From positions 258,001 through 322,000 of the forward strand of contig NZ_CP146343.1 in assembly GCF_037055275.1 (NCBI RefSeq): a stretch of 64,000 nt of DNA, written 5' to 3'. Positions 45,807-53,966 of this stretch are shown here, in pieces. The notes below the pieces were generated by a model, which saw nothing but the letters and a program-made list of their open reading frames with translations, did no database searches and was not told where the DNA came from. This DNA comes from Pseudomonas sp. ML2-2023-3. Its GTDB lineage: Bacteria; Pseudomonadota; Gammaproteobacteria; Pseudomonadales; Pseudomonadaceae. The translations under genes and the position numbers were made by a program. The first letter of the stretch is position 1. Each line of letters opens with the position of its first letter.

Positions 45807-47032
45807 TGAAGCGCGTTGTCGTCACCGGCATGGCCGGTATCACCTCCCTGGGCAGTGACTGGGCCAGCATCGAAGCCAACTGTGTGGCCGGGCGCAGTGG
45901 CATTCGGCGCATGGACGAGTGGGACCGTTTCACCGAACTCAACACGCGGCTGGCCGGGCCGATTGATGACTTTGCGGTGCCCGCGCACTGGACCCGCAAA
46001 CAATTGCGCAGCATGGGCCGCGTCTCGCGCCTGGCCGTTGGCGCAGCGGAGATGGCGTTGCAGGATGCCGGCTTGCTGGGCAACCCGATCATTCGTGACG
46101 GGCGCATGGGCGTGGCCTGCGGCTCGTCCACCGGCAGCACCGATGAGATCAAGGCATTCGGCAATATGCTGCTCAACTCCGTGGCGGACGGCCTCAATGC
46201 CAACAGCTACGTGCGCATGATGCCGCACACCACGGCGGCCAATATCAGCATCTTCTTTGGCCTGACCGGGCGCCTGATCCCCACTTCCAGCGCGTGCACC
46301 AGCGGCAGCCAGGGCATCGGTTACGCCTACGAGGCCATCAAGTTCGGTCGCCTGCCCCTGATGCTCGCCGGCGGTGCAGAAGAACTGTGCCCCACCGAAG
46401 CCATGGTATTTGACGCCCTCTACGCCACCAGCCTGAAAAACGACGCGCCGCACACCAGCCCGCGTCCCTATGACAAGGGCCGTGACGGCCTGGTCATCGG
46501 CGAAGGCGGCGGCATGCTGGTGCTTGAAGAGCTGGAACACGCACTGGCCCGTGGCGCGCATATCCATGCTGAAATCGTCGGATTTGGCAGCAACGCCGAC
46601 GGCCAGCACACCACCCGCCCGGAAGTCAGCACCATGCGCCGGGCGATGGAGCTGGCACTGGAAGACGCGGGCATTGGCGCGCAGGCCATCGGCTACGTAA
46701 ACGGCCACGGCACCGCCACCGAGCAAGGCGATATTGCCGAGACCCTGGCCACCCGCGAGCTGTTCGGCACACACATGCCCATCAGCTCCCAGAAAAGCTA
46801 TCTGGGCCACACCCTGGGCGCCTGTGGCGCGCTGGAATCGTGGTTCAGCATCGAAATGATGAACAGCGACCGCTACCTGCCCACGCTCAACCTGGATGAA
46901 GTCGATCCCCGTTGCGGCGAACTGGACTACCTGCGCGACGAATTGCGCGTCATGCACAACGATTACGTGATGAACAACAACTTTGCCTTTGGCGGGGTCA
47001 ACACCTCGTTGATCTTCCGTCGCTGGGTTTAA
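45806..47032 (+). CDS. Beta-ketoacyl-ACP synthase 2 (ApeR-like)
   Basis: Second full ketosynthase, 408 residues, with Cys164 (SSACTSGSQGIG), His301 (VNGHGTATEQGD) and His335 (QKSYLGHTLGACG). The glycine-rich SGSQG after the cysteine and the divergent termini separate it from the FabF-like enzyme at 43434, and it may do the starter condensation. GGAGG at 45792-45796 is well placed for ATG 45806. Confidence 0.92.
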   Translation: MKRVVVTGMAGITSLGSDWASIEANCVAGRSGIRRMDEWDRFTELNTRLAGPIDDFAVPAHWTRKQLRSMGRVSRLAVGAAEMALQDAGLLGNPIIRDGRMGVACGSSTGSTDEIKAFGNMLLNSVADGLNANSYVRMMPHTTAANISIFFGLTGRLIPTSSACTSGSQGIGYAYEAIKFGRLPLMLAGGAEELCPTEAMVFDALYATSLKNDAPHTSPRPYDKGRDGLVIGEGGGMLVLEELEHALARGAHIHAEIVGFGSNADGQHTTRPEVSTMRRAMELALEDAGIGAQAIGYVNGHGTATEQGDIAETLATRELFGTHMPISSQKSYLGHTLGACGALESWFSIEMMNSDRYLPTLNLDEVDPRCGELDYLRDELRVMHNDYVMNNNFAFGGVNTSLIFRRWV

Positions 47033-47051
47033 CACCTCTGGAGCCAATGGA

Positions 47052-47492
47052 ATGCCTTACTTGCTGCGTATTACCCTGATAGCCCTTGCCCTGCTGGGCA
47101 CCGTGTCCTGCACCAGCAAACCCATTCAGAACCCGGACCGCACCTTGCATGCCTCGATCCACAGCGACCGTGCGCAAATGCAGCAAGCCATCGTCAAAGC
47201 CCTGGTCGGGCGTGGCTGGACGTTGCAAAAAATCACCCCCCAGCAGGTGCAGGCGCAGATCACCGTGCGCGAGCAATACCACGCTGAAATCGACATTCCG
47301 TACAGCGCCGACCATTACCGTATCCAGTACCGCGACAGCAGCGGCCTGGACTACAAGGACGGCAAGATCCACAAGAACTACATCCGCTGGGTGCGCCTGC
47401 TGGACCGCGATATCGTGCGCGACCTCAAGGACAACCAGAATGAACGCACGGCCAAACAGCTGTCTGAAGCGGCGCTGGTAAAACCGTTGTAA
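47052..47492 (+). CDS. Putative lipoprotein, last gene of the pigment operon
   Basis: A 146-residue protein with a hydrophobic signal LLRITLIALALLGTVSC; Cys20 is a likely lipidation site, although VSC is a weaker lipobox than LAGC. The mature part is charged (HASIHSDRAQMQQAIVKAL, REQYHAEIDIPYS, YIRWVRLLDRDI) and may form a small alpha/beta domain; I recognise no enzymatic motif. Similar small lipoproteins occur at the edge of other aryl polyene clusters. It lies 19 bases after the ketosynthase and ends just before a terminator. Confidence 0.75.
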   Translation: MPYLLRITLIALALLGTVSCTSKPIQNPDRTLHASIHSDRAQMQQAIVKALVGRGWTLQKITPQQVQAQITVREQYHAEIDIPYSADHYRIQYRDSSGLDYKDGKIHKNYIRWVRLLDRDIVRDLKDNQNERTAKQLSEAALVKPL

Positions 47493-47507
47493 GCCTCAGA
47501 AATGACA

Positions 47508-47531
47508 AAGGCGCCTCTCGGCGCCTTGTTT
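47508..47531 (+). terminator. Terminator of the aryl polyene operon
   Basis: AAGGCGCC at 47508-47515 pairs with GGCGCCTT at 47520-47527 around TCTC, followed by GTTT. Only short T content follows, but the perfect stem right after the last gene supports a terminator. Confidence 0.7.
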
Positions 47532-47548
47532 ACAAACAAACTGGTTTG

Positions 47549-47755
47549 TCATCGCACTGCATCTGTCCGGCTCTGGGATGGCTGGTTATCCAGGGTCTTC
47601 AGAGTCTCACGTGCCTCGGCAACCCTGACCATGGCTTTGGTAATGAAGGCAGGATCATCACCCGCTTCATCCCTGCAGGCTTCAAGATAGTGCCCAATAT
47701 CTTCTTCCGTTTTAAGGAATTCGGTACTGTCCCAACGAGTGAAATGCTCAGTCAC
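47549..47755 (-). CDS. Antitoxin of the COG3636 type, apparently lacking its helix-turn-helix half
   Basis: A 68-residue protein starting MTEHFTRWDSTEFLKTEEDIGHYLE and containing GDDPAFITKA, the N-terminal half of addiction-module antidote proteins that pair with HigB/RelE-like toxins. Family members usually run to about 95-100 residues, with a helix-turn-helix after the PAFITKA segment (of the GMSQVARDAG type). Here the sequence instead continues VRVAEARETLKTLDNQPSQ and stops 18 bases from the pigment-operon terminator; no remnant of the domain is readable in the other frames. Either a recombination cut the gene or a short functional form exists. It overlaps the toxin gene by 4 bases. Confidence 0.7.
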   Translation of the reverse strand: MTEHFTRWDSTEFLKTEEDIGHYLEACRDEAGDDPAFITKAMVRVAEARETLKTLDNQPSQSRTDAVR

Positions 47756-48057
47756 AAGTCTTTCTCCTTCCAGGTTTTGGCAATCAACCGCGCTTGTTTG
47801 ATATCACGGGTTTGACTGCTTTTATCCCCAGCACACAATAAAACGATCCATTGATGGCCATGCTGCATGAAGTACAGCCTGTAACCGGGGCCGTAATCGA
47901 TTCGAACTTCATTCAGCCCTGCCCTGATCGACTTGGTATCACCAAAATGACCTTCTGCCATCCGATCAATTCTGACCAAAATACGCGCACGAGCTCGACT
48001 GTCAGGCAAGCCTGAAAGCCAACGCGAAAATGTTGAACTGCGAGTGATTTCAATCAT
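47752..48057 (-). CDS. RelE/HigB-like toxin, Gp49 family
   Basis: Predicted ribosome-dependent mRNA interferase of the phage-derived Gp49-like family, 101 residues starting MIEITRSSTFSRWLSGLPDSRARARILVRI. The typical middle motif GDTKSIRAGLNEVRIDYGPGYRLYF is intact, as is the C-terminal QTRDIKQARLIAKTW. ATG 48057 is preferred over a TTG 6 bases upstream. It is the first gene of a two-gene toxin-antitoxin operon, with a 4-base overlap to the short antitoxin. It sits on the border between the pigment cluster and the LysR/MFS pair. Confidence 0.88.
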   Translation of the reverse strand: MIEITRSSTFSRWLSGLPDSRARARILVRIDRMAEGHFGDTKSIRAGLNEVRIDYGPGYRLYFMQHGHQWIVLLCAGDKSSQTRDIKQARLIAKTWKEKDL

Positions 48058-48225
48058 CCGCAAAAGGTAAGCCCAAGGCTACACCCGCAGAATCAGGCGA
48101 TTACACTCCCTTTCGTCAGAAAATCCAGTTTGTTTAATAAGCCATTAGTGACCTTGCGCGAGAGCGACCCCTCGGTTTATCTGGCAAATCGCGGGCGCCG
48201 GTTTTGCGACCGCTTCGCGATCGGA

Positions 48226-48309
48226 CGCAGCCTCGTTCTACTCGTCAGCGGCTACAACGCGGGGTTGGCGACAAAATCTGTAGCCGCTGACGAGCTGTGC
48301 GAGGCTGCG
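48226..48309. repeat. REP-like element, GTAGYCGCTG family, copy 3 (head-to-head pair)
   Basis: CGCAGCCTCG-N5-CTCGTCAGCGGCTACA at 48226-48256 is followed 22 bases later by its complement TGTAGCCGCTGACGAG-N5-CGAGGCTGCG at 48279-48309. The arms point inward, opposite to copy 1. The 293-base spacer 48058-48350 holds this pair and a short open frame that merely reads through it; nothing else is supported. Confidence 0.88.
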
Positions 48310-48350
48310 CAGCAGTCGTAAAGTCAGCGCCCACAAAAAACCTGGCAGCC

Positions 48351-49250
48351 CTAAACCCTGGCCACCGTTTTACGGGTCAGTAAATCCGCGAACGCATTCG
48401 CCATCGGTGAGTTGCTGCCCTTGCGCTGCACCAGCCACACCGCCGTATTGGCATCAGGATCAAGCAGCGGCCGATAGACCACGCCCTTGATGCGCATATG
48501 CTGGAACGACGCCGGCAACACCGACACCCCCAGCCCCGCCGACACCAGCCCGATGATGGTCATGGCTTCACCCGCTTCCTGTGAAAAGTGCGGGCTGAAA
48601 CCCGCCTGGCGCGCCAGGCTCAATAACTGCGCATACAAACCGCTGCCATAACTGCGCGGGAAGAACACAAAAGGCTCATCCGCCAACGCCGCCAACTGCA
48701 AGCCATGGTCACTGCCTTCAGCCAAGGGGTGATCGGCACGGATCACCGCCACCAGCGGCTCACGAAACAACTCCACGGCACTTAACGACTCAGGCAACGC
48801 CAGCGGACGCATGATGCCGACTTCAATGGTCTCATCCACCAACCCCTCAGCCACCTCGCGGCTGCTCATTTCCTTGAGGTTCAGGTGCACCGCCGGGAAC
48901 GCCTGGCGGAACGCAAAAATGGCCTGGGGAATGCTGGAATTGAACGGTGCCGAGGAGGTAAAGCCAATCTTCAATTCGCCCAGTTCACCCAGCTGCGCGC
49001 GACGGGCCACATCGGCCGCCTTGTCGACCTGGGCCAGCACCAGTCGCGCCTCTTCCAGAAACAATCGCCCGGCTTCACTGAGCTCAACCCGACGGTTGGT
49101 GCGATCAAACAAACGCGCCCCCAGTTCCTGCTCCAGCGCCTGTATTTGCTGGCTCAGGGGCGGTTGCGAGATACCCAGCAACTGCGCCGCCCGGCCGAAG
49201 TGCAGCTCTTCGGCGACGGCGATGAAGTAGCGCAAATGGCGCAATTCCAT
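48351..49250 (-). CDS. LysR-family regulator (YnfL-like)
   Basis: Transcription regulator of 299 residues: winged helix-turn-helix at 1-60 (HFGRAAQLLGISQPPLSQQIQALEQELGARLFDRT) and a periplasmic-binding-like effector domain from about 90. The LHFGRAAQ and DRTNRRVELSEAG patterns place it near the CatM/BenM branch. It is divergent from an MFS exporter gene, with 119 bases between, the same pairing as ynfL/ynfM in E. coli, and presumably regulates it. In the spacer ACCT-N7-AGGT at 49273-49287 is a LysR-type dyad candidate. The effector is unknown. Confidence 0.9.
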   Translation of the reverse strand: MELRHLRYFIAVAEELHFGRAAQLLGISQPPLSQQIQALEQELGARLFDRTNRRVELSEAGRLFLEEARLVLAQVDKAADVARRAQLGELGELKIGFTSSAPFNSSIPQAIFAFRQAFPAVHLNLKEMSSREVAEGLVDETIEVGIMRPLALPESLSAVELFREPLVAVIRADHPLAEGSDHGLQLAALADEPFVFFPRSYGSGLYAQLLSLARQAGFSPHFSQEAGEAMTIIGLVSAGLGVSVLPASFQHMRIKGVVYRPLLDPDANTAVWLVQRKGSNSPMANAFADLLTRKTVARV

Positions 49251-49369
49251 ACAAGCTCCATTGAGTCGTTAAACCTATCAAACAGGTCGAACAATATATT
49301 GGAAAGAATCGTTAGCTGCCTATATTCTTTCGTCATTGCCGCTCGGCTTTACCGCAATTTGAGGTCCCC

Positions 49370-50650
49370 GTGAAAACTGCTGCTGCACCGCTCGCCCACG
49401 AAATCCCGCCGTCTGCGCTGGATGATGTTGTCTCCCAACTCAATGATGTGTTTATCGAGAAAGGCACGCCGATGTTTATGCGTACGGTGCTGGCGCTGTT
49501 CTCGGGGGGCTTTGCGACTTTTGCGCTGCTGTATTGCGTGCAACCGATGATGCCGGTGCTGTCCCATGAATACGGGATCAATGCGGCACAAAGCAGTCTG
49601 ATCCTGTCGGTCGCCACGGCGATGCTGGCCATTGGTCTGCTGATTACCGGGCCTATTTCCGACGCCTTTGGGCGCAAACCGGTGATGGTATTTGCACTGT
49701 TTTCTGCCGCAGCCTTTACATTGCTCAGCGCCATGATGCCGACCTGGGAAGGCGTGCTGATCACCCGGGCGCTGGTGGGTTTGTCGCTCAGCGGTCTGGC
49801 AGCCGTGGCGATGACTTACTTGAGTGAAGAAATTCACCCCCAGCACATCGGTTTGGCCATGGGTTTGTACATTGGCGGTAACGCCATTGGCGGGATGAGC
49901 GGGCGGTTGATCAGTGGCGTGTTGATCGACTTTGTGAGCTGGCACACCGCGATGCTGGTCATCGGCGGCCTGGCCCTGGCCGCCGCGATGATCTTTGTGA
50001 AGATCCTGCCCGAGTCGCGCAACTTCCGCCCCCGTGCCATGAACCCGCGCAGCCTGCTGGACGGGTTCACCATGCACTTTCGCGATGCGGGCCTGCCGTG
50101 GCTGTTTCTCGAAGCCTTCTTGCTGATGGGCAGCTTTGTGACGTTGTTCAACTACATCGGCTATCGCCTGCTGGCTGACCCTTACAACATGAATCAGGCG
50201 CTGGTGGGTTTGCTGTCCATCGTCTATCTGTCGGGCATCTACAGCTCGGCGCAAATTGGCGCGCTGGCCGACAAGCTGGGCCGCCGCCGTGTGCTCTGGG
50301 CCGTGATTGTGCTGATGCTGGCCGGGATCGCACTGACCCTGCTCGAACCCATCGCGTTTGTGATTATCGGCATGCTGATGTTCACGTTCGGCTTTTTCGG
50401 TGCGCATTCGGTGGCCAGCAGCTGGATCGGCCGCCGGGCCATCAAAGCCAAGGGGCAGGCATCGTCGCTGTACCTGTTCAGCTACTACGCCGGGTCGAGC
50501 GTCGCCGGGACCCTGGGTGGCGTGTTCTGGCATCTCGCAGGCTGGAACGGTATTGGCGCGTTTATCGTCGGCATGTTGCTGATTGCGCTGCTGGTGTCGC
50601 TGCATCTGGCCCGATTGCCGGTGCTGCCGGGCAATACCCGCCTCCTGTAG
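49370..50650 (+). CDS. MFS transporter (YnfM-like)
   Basis: Major facilitator with 12 helices in 426 residues, of the YnfM/arabinose-efflux type. The first-loop motif GPISDAFGRKPV and its repeat ADKLGRRRVLW in the second half are clear. The N-terminus before the first helix is long (about 35 residues). The start is GTG 49370 with GAGG about 5 bases upstream. It is divergent from the LysR gene and ends 2 bases from gspM, with which it converges, so no separate terminator is visible. Substrate unknown. Confidence 0.88.
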   Translation: MKTAAAPLAHEIPPSALDDVVSQLNDVFIEKGTPMFMRTVLALFSGGFATFALLYCVQPMMPVLSHEYGINAAQSSLILSVATAMLAIGLLITGPISDAFGRKPVMVFALFSAAAFTLLSAMMPTWEGVLITRALVGLSLSGLAAVAMTYLSEEIHPQHIGLAMGLYIGGNAIGGMSGRLISGVLIDFVSWHTAMLVIGGLALAAAMIFVKILPESRNFRPRAMNPRSLLDGFTMHFRDAGLPWLFLEAFLLMGSFVTLFNYIGYRLLADPYNMNQALVGLLSIVYLSGIYSSAQIGALADKLGRRRVLWAVIVLMLAGIALTLLEPIAFVIIGMLMFTFGFFGAHSVASSWIGRRAIKAKGQASSLYLFSYYAGSSVAGTLGGVFWHLAGWNGIGAFIVGMLLIALLVSLHLARLPVLPGNTRLL

Positions 50651-50652
50651 CG

Positions 50653-51096
50653 TCAGTTGTTGATCTGCAGCCGGGCCTGGAGGCTGCTGTCGCGCTTCTC
50701 CAGGCTCAGACTTTCGAAGCGGGCGCCCTGTTGTTCGATGCGGTTGAGCCAGACCAGCACCGCAACCGCATCCCCGCTCAGGGTGATACGTACAACACCG
50801 GCGTCCAGCTCGAACTGCTCGACATTCAACCCCGAACTCGCAGCACTTTCGCTCAAGCGAGCGGCCAACGGCTGACCAGAATCCTCGGTGGCTGACGCTG
50901 GCCTGGCCCGCTGGACTTCATCCGCGAGTGCCACGTTCTTAAGGTACAGCCCTTGAGCCGCCACCAACCTCTGCTGGGCCGGCAACCAAAGCCCATAGGC
51001 ACAGAATACAACCAGCAAAAACACCGCCAGCCCGCCACACAGTTGACGATCTCGACGCGACAAGTGCTGCCAGCGCTCACGCAGATGGGGTTTCAT
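50653..51096 (-). CDS. gspM: Type II secretion protein M
   Basis: Bitopic inner-membrane protein of the secretion platform, partner of GspL. The 147 residues have a cytoplasmic N-terminus (LRERWQHLSRRDRQL), one helix (LCGGLAVFLLVVFCAYGLW) and a periplasmic ferredoxin-like domain (LNVEQFELDAGVVRITLSGD). It is the last gene of the 11-gene operon and overlaps gspL by 4 bases. No gspN follows, and the prepilin peptidase GspO is not in this window. Confidence 0.88.
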   Translation of the reverse strand: MKPHLRERWQHLSRRDRQLCGGLAVFLLVVFCAYGLWLPAQQRLVAAQGLYLKNVALADEVQRARPASATEDSGQPLAARLSESAASSGLNVEQFELDAGVVRITLSGDAVAVLVWLNRIEQQGARFESLSLEKRDSSLQARLQINN

Positions 51097-52184
51097 ATAA
51101 CGTCCTTCAGGGTGAGTAATGCCTGCACCCGGCTGCCCTGCTGGCTGGCAGTGCCCAAGATGACGGGCAGTGCGTTCTGCACACCCCGCGTACGCAGGTA
51201 TTCAAGCTCGGCGAAGCTGGCGGCGGTGATAGTGAGTACCCAGCCGACATCCGTGCGCCATTCCATCTGTTGCACTTCAACACTGCTGGCACCTATCACC
51301 TGTTCAGTCAGTTGCACCAGCCGCGCCATATGACCACTGTGCGGGGCAGCCGCTTGTTGTTGCAGTGCCCTGAGTTGCGCGGTCAGGTCAACAATACGGG
51401 TTTGTTCGGGGTAGAGGGTCTTGAAGCGCTGTTCGCTGAGGGCCTGCAAGCGCGCCGCTTCACCTTCCAGAAAACTGCTTCGCAAATGGGTGAAGCCCAA
51501 TGCCAGGGCAAATATGATCAAAAACCCGGCACCGACTCGCCGCCACGCTAGCCCCTTCATCTGACGACGAAGCTCGCCTTGCAACAGGTCGATAGCGCCT
51601 TCGGGGGGAGCGTTGCAATCGATGTCCCGCTTGATCAGTTGCGTGGGCAAAGCGCTTTTTACAGCCGCCAGCGCCTGCTCTGTCAACGCCAGCCTGGCCT
51701 CCAACGCCCCCCCAATAATCCAGCGCCCATCCCACCAGGCCATGCAGGTCTGATCGTGGGGTAACACGTCGGCGTCCGCCTGCACGCTGACGATGTTCAA
51801 CCCACGCTCATGCAGGTGTGCCAATAACCCTTGCAAGCGTTGTTTATGGGTAATCAGCAATGGATAGCGCTGCTGGGCATCCGCCGGGCCGACGGCGATG
51901 TGCAGCTCATCAAGGTCCCCCGCCAGTTGATCTTCCACGGCGAAGGCCAGTGCTTGCACGCTGGGCCGACGCCTGCCGGGCCAAGGTTCCGTCAATAGCC
52001 AGGTGCACATCTCCATCGGCAGGATCAATCTCACCTCATGGTCTTTCAGTCCGGCCGCAGCCGCGCTCAGTGAGGTGTTTTCAAGGGGGGCGCCGTCGCG
52101 CCAGACGATTACGCGGGCGTGCTCGAAGTCTGGATCAGCACTGTGGGCAAAGCCTTCGACCGTGAGATAAAGCCAACTGTTCAT
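51093..52184 (-). CDS. gspL: Type II secretion protein L
   Basis: Inner-membrane platform protein that recruits the ATPase GspE through an actin-like cytoplasmic domain. 363 residues: cytoplasmic domain about 1-230 with LILPMEMCTWLLTEPWPGRR, a single helix (RVGAGFLIIFALALGFTHL) and a periplasmic domain. The start is ATG 52184, which overlaps the gspK stop by 4 bases and opens MNSWLYLTVEG; the longer frame to 52238 has no support. Confidence 0.9.
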   Translation of the reverse strand: MNSWLYLTVEGFAHSADPDFEHARVIVWRDGAPLENTSLSAAAAGLKDHEVRLILPMEMCTWLLTEPWPGRRRPSVQALAFAVEDQLAGDLDELHIAVGPADAQQRYPLLITHKQRLQGLLAHLHERGLNIVSVQADADVLPHDQTCMAWWDGRWIIGGALEARLALTEQALAAVKSALPTQLIKRDIDCNAPPEGAIDLLQGELRRQMKGLAWRRVGAGFLIIFALALGFTHLRSSFLEGEAARLQALSEQRFKTLYPEQTRIVDLTAQLRALQQQAAAPHSGHMARLVQLTEQVIGASSVEVQQMEWRTDVGWVLTITAASFAELEYLRTRGVQNALPVILGTASQQGSRVQALLTLKDVI

Positions 52185-53038
52185 CAAGAGGATTCGCTGT
52201 GTTGGGGCGCTAAAAAGCGCCGCTGCAGGAGGTGCCACTTCCCGGTTTCAAGATTTCGCGCTATATCGCTTTCAAGGCGCAAACGGCTTTGCCCCAGTCG
52301 CACCTCGGTGCTGATCCGAAACCAGCGGCTGCCAATCCCCAGGCCTTGGCTTTGGACCCCAAGCCCGATCAGCGCGGGTACAAAGGTAAAGTCCTGCACG
52401 CTGGCGTAGCCTTGCAACGGACGCTCGGCCACAAGCCTGCGCGCCATGTCTGGCGTCACGCCCTCAAGGGTCGCCAGCAGGGTGGCAGACGCGGTGTTGA
52501 TGTTCAGCAGCCCGCCGCTGCCCAACAACGCGAGCCAGGGTTGCATGCGCGTCAACCACCGGGCGTCGACGCCGGGTACCTGACGCAATTGGCTGATATC
52601 GCTCAGGCTCAGCCCCTGGAGGGTACTGGCGGGTACGGGGGTGACTTCAAGCAGGGTTTGCAGGCGCAACCAGCGTTGGGCGATCACTTCATCGACGGGC
52701 GCTTTGCCGAGCAAGGCGGTCATGTCAAAGCGCCCGGCCAGGTCTTCGATCTGCACCTCAATCCGGGCATTTTCGCTGTCCAGTGCCGGTGTCCCCGTGG
52801 CCCAGCCTTGCCCCGCGGCCACGACTGCTTTTGGATCGACCAGCATATCGCGCAAGCGCTGACGCCCCCAGGATTCTCCGGCAATGCTCAACTGGCGCAA
52901 TTGCAGTTGGTGCATTTGTTGAGCGCTGCCGTGCAAGGCCAGTCGATGGCTGCGCAGCATGCCCGCGGTGATCAACAGCGCCAGGCTCATGACCAGCAAA
53001 ACGGTGAGCAACGCGATACCTTGCTGGGCCTTGCGCAT
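52184..53038 (-). CDS. gspK: Type II secretion minor pseudopilin K
   Basis: Tip pseudopilin of the type II pseudopilus, 284 residues. The prepilin N-terminus is MRKAQQGIALLTVLLVMSLALLI, with the cleavage glycine at position 7 and the residue-5 glutamate of other pseudopilins absent, as usual for GspK. LLNINTASATLLATLEGV is the conserved helix-hairpin-helix motif. Start and stop overlap neighbours by 1 and 4 bases. Confidence 0.92.
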   Translation of the reverse strand: MRKAQQGIALLTVLLVMSLALLITAGMLRSHRLALHGSAQQMHQLQLRQLSIAGESWGRQRLRDMLVDPKAVVAAGQGWATGTPALDSENARIEVQIEDLAGRFDMTALLGKAPVDEVIAQRWLRLQTLLEVTPVPASTLQGLSLSDISQLRQVPGVDARWLTRMQPWLALLGSGGLLNINTASATLLATLEGVTPDMARRLVAERPLQGYASVQDFTFVPALIGLGVQSQGLGIGSRWFRISTEVRLGQSRLRLESDIARNLETGKWHLLQRRFLAPQHSESS

Positions 53039-53605
53039 TACTCCCCCTCCGGCAGTAACAGCACGCGACGAACCCGCTCAAATCGCCCGACCGAAAACTG
53101 GACTTCCAGGGCTTTGGGCGCTGTCTTGGGGGCCGCCTTGCCGGTGGGCCAATCGCTGCGCCAACCGGTGTGTTCGTCGTATAAGCGCCAGCTCATGTCA
53201 CGCACATCGCCAAGCAGTTTTTGTTTTTGCAGCACGGGCAAATCCACACCTTGGCTGTAGCGCCAGAGCACACCGTTTTCGAATTGATAGCTGATGTCTT
53301 GAAGCTCGCTGCGCGGCTGGCCCAGCGGGTTGCGCCAATTGCCTCGGCGCAGGGTGAGTTCATTGGGCAACACCCTGAAGCCCGGCTGCCTGGCCGAGGT
53401 CTGGACCTGCAACACATCGCGCTCGATCATCGCAACGGCACGCTGCAAGCTGCAAGCTGCGCAGGGATTGTTCGTGAGCACTGCTGCTGCGCTCGGCGCG
53501 CACGATGGCGTCAAACAAGCGCCAGCAGCCTATGCCCAGCAACGCAAAAATCGCGATGGCGATCACCAGTTCGAGCAACGTAAAACCCGCCTGTGGCTTA
53601 GTCAT
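53038..53605 (-). pseudogene. gspJ: Type II secretion minor pseudopilin J, frameshifted by a 7-bp duplication
   Basis: The gene starts at ATG 53605 with MTKPQAGFTLLELVIAIAIF (prepilin peptidase site G-FTLLE) and is GspJ-like up to HEQSLRSLQ; it then runs out of frame. The rest, RAVAMIERDVLQVQTSARQ to the end at 53038, is in another frame. At the break the sequence GCAAGCT is repeated in tandem (53445-53458, plus strand). Removing one copy gives one open frame of 561 bases, 186 residues, a normal GspJ. As written the product would be an 81-residue truncated pseudopilin. A sequencing error is possible but a 7-base tandem duplication is more typical of real slippage. Confidence 0.85.
53443..53460. 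repeat. Tandem CTGCAAG repeat (2.6 units) inside gspJ
   Basis: CTGCAAG is repeated at 53443-53449 and 53450-53456, followed by the partial unit CTGC. The extra 7-base unit shifts the reading frame; gain or loss of one unit would switch gspJ off or on. Confidence 0.9.
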
Positions 53606-53966
53606 GTGTGGCGCCGATCCAGTGGGTCACCGATTGCACAGTCTGTTCGCTGCCCGCCGGGCTGACGCTGAGCTCAACCCGCAGCAAACCCGTGCCAGGC
53701 TCGGACACGATGCGTTGACTCACGCGCCAGTCGCGTTGTGCATAGCTCAAGTGAAGGGTTTTTTGCCCCGGCGCCGGTGGCGGGGTTTGCAGCTGCAATT
53801 CGCTGAGGTGGTTGTCGGCCAGCCAGGCGCCAAACAGCCGGGCCTCAACCCGCGCACTTTGCCCCAGCACATACTGGCTGGCAGACATGAGCGCCGCCGC
53901 CAGCGTGGCGAACACGGCGAGTGCAATCATGATTTCCAGCAAGGTGAAGCCTTTTTCAGCGTTCAT
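53598..53966 (-). CDS. gspI: Type II secretion minor pseudopilin I
   Basis: Pseudopilin of 122 residues beginning MNAEKGFTLLEIMIALAVFATLAA, with prepilin peptidase site after KG and Glu5. The rest has the GspI-type ARVEARLFGAWLADNHLSELQ segment. ATG 53966 is chosen over an in-frame ATG 21 bases upstream because short prepilin leaders are the rule; it overlaps the end of gspH by 11 bases and gspJ by 8. Confidence 0.92.
   Translation of the reverse strand: MNAEKGFTLLEIMIALAVFATLAAALMSASQYVLGQSARVEARLFGAWLADNHLSELQLQTPPPAPGQKTLHLSYAQRDWRVSQRIVSEPGTGLLRVELSVSPAGSEQTVQSVTHWIGATHD

Noticed and set aside
48130..48321. 63-codon open frame between the toxin gene and the LysR gene
   Set aside because: More than half of it is the REP pair at 48226-48309; no conserved protein features are seen.
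49251..49369. LysR binding site between the LysR and MFS genes
   Set aside because: ACCT-N7-AGGT at 49273-49287 is a possible dyad, but it is short and could be chance, so it is mentioned only with the LysR gene.
53038..53605. Two independent small genes in place of gspJ
   Set aside because: The two frames together make one continuous GspJ when one 7-bp unit is removed, and the second half has no pseudopilin start or ribosome-binding site.
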